From: Candidatus Bathyarchaeota archaeon
Lineage (GTDB): Archaea > Thermoproteota > Bathyarchaeia > EX4484-135
NCBI GenBank assembly: GCA_011040545.1
Contig: DQYM01000155.1
Coordinates: 1-7,055, forward strand
DNA: 7,055 nt
Direction of reading: 5' to 3'
The position numbers and the translations under genes are program-made. Every line of letters begins with the position of its first letter. The stretch's first letter is position 1. The notes beneath the pieces were generated by a model. That model was not told the origin of the DNA and ran no database searches. It saw only the letters and a program-made list of their open reading frames with translations. This document shows positions 4,361 through 7,055 of this stretch, one piece after another.

Positions 4361-6115
4361 ATGGAGTTCTCAGTTCTGGCTGAGGCGTTTGAGAAAATAG
4401 AAGCTACGACGAAGCGCTTGGAGATGATGGATTACCTAGTTAAGCTGTTCAAGGCAACACCCCCCGACCTAATAGATAAGGTGGTCTACCTAACCCAGGG
4501 CAAGCTATACCCAGATTACCTTGGCATGCCTGAGCTAGGCGTAGCAGATAAGCTTGCCATGAGGGCCATAAGCAGGATATCTGGTCGCTCTATATCAGAG
4601 GTAGAAGATGCCTACAAGCGGCTTGGCGACCTTGGCTCAGCAGCTGAGGAGCTCTTGAAGAAGAAGGCCCAGCTCCTATTCTTCACCCAGCCCCTAACCG
4701 TTGAGAGGGTTTATGCAACTCTAGATAAGATAGCAAAGGCATCTGGCCCTGGCTCAATACAGCAGAAGGTAAGCCTCCTAGCTGGCCTACTAGCAGATGC
4801 AAGCCCAAGGGAAGCAAAGTACATAATAAGGATAGTAACTGGTCGCCTTAGGCTTGGAGTAGCAGATATGACCGTCCTAGATGCACTTGCACAAGCATTT
4901 ACTGGCTCAAGGGACAATAGGCCAATACTAGAGCGTGCCTACAACCTATGTAGCGACCTAGGTGCTGTTGCTAAGGCCGTGGCCACAGGTGGCCTAGAGG
5001 CCGTGAAGCAGTTCAAGATAGAGCTAGGTAGGCCAATAAGGTGCATGTTGGCCGAGAGGCTCCCAACGCCTGAGGAGATAATAAAGAAGCTTGGCAAGGC
5101 ATCTGCAGAATGGAAGATGGATGGTCTACGCATGCAGATACATAAGGACGGCGATAAGATAGTCATATTCTCAAGGCGCCTTGAGAACCTAACAGAGCAG
5201 TTCCCAGATGCTGTTGAGCTAGCTAGGACGCATATAAAGCCCAAGCAGGCAATAGTGGAGTGCGAGGCATGTGCTATTGACCCAGATACTGGCGACCTAC
5301 TGCCCTTCCAAGAGCTAATGCATAGGCGCCGTAAGTACGGCATAGAGGAGGCTGCTAAGGAGTACCCAGTAGCCCTATACATGTTTGATGTCCTATACGT
5401 AGATGGCCGTGATGTAACTACGGAGCCCTACATAGAGCGTAGGAAGCTCCTTGAGCAAATAATAATCCAGGATGATTGGGTAAAGGTCATACCGAATATA
5501 ATAACGGATGACCCAGAGGAGCTTGAGAAGTTCTTCCAGGAGGCCGTCCAGCTTGGCTGTGAGGGCCTCATGGTGAAGGACCTCAAGGCACCTTACAGGG
5601 CTGGCGCAAGGGAGTTCAGCTGGATAAAGCTGAAGCGTGAGTACCAGGCTGAGCTAACGGATACCATAGACCTGGTCATAATCGGTGGCTACCACGGCCG
5701 TGGCCGTAGGGCTGGCAAGTACGGTGCCTTCCTCCTAGCTGCCTACGACCCAGAGAACGATGTATTCAAGGCCACCACCAAGGTCGGGACGGGCTTCACA
5801 GATGAGGATCTAGAGAAGTTCAAGGAGCTCCTTGACCCACTTAGGATACCCCATAAGCACCCACGTGTGGTCAGTTTAACGGAGCCAGATGTATGGTTCG
5901 TGCCTAAGATAGTTATAGAGGTCATAGCTGCTGAGATAACGCTCTCACCGACCTATCCATGTGGCATGGACGCCATAAGGAAGGGCTCTGGCCTAGCCCT
6001 TAGGTTCCCGAAGTTCACGGGCCGTATACGCTTTGATAAGGCACCAGAGGATGCTACAACTGAGAAGGAGCTAATAGAGATGTATAGGAACCAGCTGAGG
6101 AAGATAACTGAGTAG
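4361..6115 (+). CDS. lig: ATP-dependent DNA ligase
   Basis: It joins nicks in duplex DNA during replication and repair through a lysyl-AMP intermediate. The 584 residues match the archaeal/eukaryotic ligase I type in length and order: an N-terminal helical DNA-binding domain (about 1-210), an adenylation domain with motif I EWKMDG and nucleophile Lys252, SRRLENLT (motif III), LYMFDVLYVDG (IIIa), CEGLMVKD with Glu401 (IV) and WIKLK at 421-425 (V), then an OB domain ending in RFPKFTGRIRFDK (VI). The reading frame is open from an ATG at 4328, but MEFSVLAEAFEKIE at 4361 matches the usual family start and has GGGGAG just upstream, so 4361 is preferred. Motif I carries Met where Tyr is most common. 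It probably shares a transcript with the next gene, 27 bp downstream. Confidence 0.96.
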   Translation: MEFSVLAEAFEKIEATTKRLEMMDYLVKLFKATPPDLIDKVVYLTQGKLYPDYLGMPELGVADKLAMRAISRISGRSISEVEDAYKRLGDLGSAAEELLKKKAQLLFFTQPLTVERVYATLDKIAKASGPGSIQQKVSLLAGLLADASPREAKYIIRIVTGRLRLGVADMTVLDALAQAFTGSRDNRPILERAYNLCSDLGAVAKAVATGGLEAVKQFKIELGRPIRCMLAERLPTPEEIIKKLGKASAEWKMDGLRMQIHKDGDKIVIFSRRLENLTEQFPDAVELARTHIKPKQAIVECEACAIDPDTGDLLPFQELMHRRRKYGIEEAAKEYPVALYMFDVLYVDGRDVTTEPYIERRKLLEQIIIQDDWVKVIPNIITDDPEELEKFFQEAVQLGCEGLMVKDLKAPYRAGAREFSWIKLKREYQAELTDTIDLVIIGGYHGRGRRAGKYGAFLLAAYDPENDVFKATTKVGTGFTDEDLEKFKELLDPLRIPHKHPRVVSLTEPDVWFVPKIVIEVIAAEITLSPTYPCGMDAIRKGSGLALRFPKFTGRIRFDKAPEDATTEKELIEMYRNQLRKITE

Positions 6116-6142
6116 GGCTAGCCTTTATTAGCAAGCTGCTAA

Positions 6143-7055
6143 ATGGCCCTAGCCTTGCCAGTACTAGCATGTGATGTCGGTAGCCTCCCCCTCACAACCG
6201 ACCCAGCCCTGCTCAAGCGGGGTGCCTCTGATGTCCTAAGGCCTGGGAGGGCAAGCTCTGGTGCTGCAGCTGAGTTCAAGCGTGTAGTTACCTCAGCACT
6301 TAAGGATAAGCTATCCGCTGGCCTTGATATCCCAACGTATCCCCAGTTCAGGGACATGAACGAGATGTTCCTATCCATGTTCTCCGGCATTGAGAAGCTT
6401 GAGGGAGGCTACGTTGAGGTCGGGCGGTTGAGCGTGGTAGATGCCCGTATACCAGAGGTGGTCGTGGCCAAGGAGGCTGCTGGTGAGCTAGCAGCCCAGC
6501 TTGGGCTTGAGAGGGTGCGCCTAAGGGTATGCATAACTGGCCCACACACGCTATCCTTCTGCTTTGCCTTCAGGAGCCCAGGCCTGCTAGCTAGGCTAGG
6601 GCGTGGCCTAGCCGATGTAGTAAGGGCGAACGTGATCAAGGGCAAGCACCTTGAGGTCGCCATACTGGCCCTAGATGAGCCTACATTTGGCACCGTAGAT
6701 GACCCACTTGTAGAGCATGGCTCAGAAGGCCGTGAGGCCCTCCTCAAGGCCTGGGAGGAAGTGCTTGGGGCAGCTAGGGCAAAGGGGGCCACTACCTGCC
6801 TCCACCTGCACTCCACATCAGATGGCCTCTTCTGGCAGGTGGCCTCCCTCAGGCTCGTGGAGTCGCACGTTGATGACCCGATCTACAGGCTTGAGGAAAC
6901 CAAGGAGCTCTTAGACGAGCACGATAAAGCACTTAGGGCCAGCATCTGCAGGACGGACTTTGACCAGCTCATAAGAGAGCGTATCTTGGCTGAGGAGCCA
7001 GGCGCTAGTGAGGCTAGGATCTCCGAGGCCCTCAGCAGCACGTGGAGGGCCATTA
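6143..7055 (+). CDS. MetE/COG0620-type methionine synthase-like protein (3' end outside window)
   Basis: A reading frame of 304 codons stays open to the right edge, so the C terminus is missing. It resembles the C-terminal catalytic barrel of cobalamin-independent methionine synthase: DVGSLP (11-16, like GSFP), GLDIPTYPQFRDMNEMF in the place of the homocysteine-contacting segment, TGPHT (132-136, like TGPVT), ALDEP (176-180, like QIDEP) and CLHLHST (219-225), at the zinc-site position. There is no N-terminal half of classical MetE, as in archaeal core enzymes that use a non-folate methyl donor. The zinc motif, normally HxC, reads H221-L-H223, so activity as a methionine synthase is not certain. 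The ATG start lies 27 bp after the ligase stop without a clear ribosome-binding site. A related UROD-superfamily methyltransferase is the main alternative. Confidence 0.8.
   Translation, partial: MALALPVLACDVGSLPLTTDPALLKRGASDVLRPGRASSGAAAEFKRVVTSALKDKLSAGLDIPTYPQFRDMNEMFLSMFSGIEKLEGGYVEVGRLSVVDARIPEVVVAKEAAGELAAQLGLERVRLRVCITGPHTLSFCFAFRSPGLLARLGRGLADVVRANVIKGKHLEVAILALDEPTFGTVDDPLVEHGSEGREALLKAWEEVLGAARAKGATTCLHLHSTSDGLFWQVASLRLVESHVDDPIYRLEETKELLDEHDKALRASICRTDFDQLIRERILAEEPGASEARISEALSSTWRAI

Noticed and set aside
4711..5382. Minus-strand frames of 68 and 147 codons inside the ligase
   Set aside because: They are antisense to well-conserved ligase coding sequence, with low-complexity Ser/Arg-rich products typical of shadow frames.
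6139..6816. Minus-strand frames of 83, 65 and 135 codons
   Set aside because: They lie antisense to the MetE-like gene, whose plus-strand frame is open to the window edge and carries conserved motifs.
6717..6914. 65-codon plus-strand frame
   Set aside because: It is out of frame within the MetE-like gene and has no motif or start signal.

Overview
The window looks like a piece of a hyperthermophilic archaeal chromosome, most likely Thermoproteota (Crenarchaeota). The evidence is: TATA/BRE-type promoters close to the start codons; GTG and TTG starts; heavy use of ATA and AGG codons; archaeal DNA-replication and polyamine genes; and CRISPR repeats ending in ATTGAAAG, as is common in crenarchaea. 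I cannot name the genus from sequence alone.

Layout. 1-232 holds CRISPR material. One repeat at 15-38 faces right and is probably the last repeat of an array lying outside the window. A two-repeat, one-spacer array at 143-232 faces left. 233-678 has no convincing protein gene. It contains the probable leader and promoter of the small array, a diverged 70-bp element present twice (345-413 and 508-577), several short inverted repeats, a perfect 20-bp palindrome and several TATA-like boxes. 679-2358 (minus) is CTP synthase, pyrG, with a leaderless GTG start. 2491-4140 (minus) is a compact three-gene operon, speD-speE-unknown, with overlapping ends. A 220-bp divergent promoter region separates it from the plus-strand ATP-dependent DNA ligase (4361-6115). 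A MetE/COG0620-type methionine-synthase-like gene follows 27 bp later and runs off the right edge (6143-7055).

How the genes fit. SpeD and SpeE make decarboxylated S-adenosylmethionine and transfer its aminopropyl group to build long-chain polyamines, which stabilise nucleic acids in hyperthermophiles. The small basic helical protein translated from the same operon has no recognised function. PyrG makes CTP; the ligase seals nicks in replication and repair. The MetE-like protein may take part in methionine, and so SAM, supply, but its zinc-site motif is unusual. These are mostly housekeeping genes. The part that is least explained by known features is the gene-free 233-678 region next to the CRISPR repeats.
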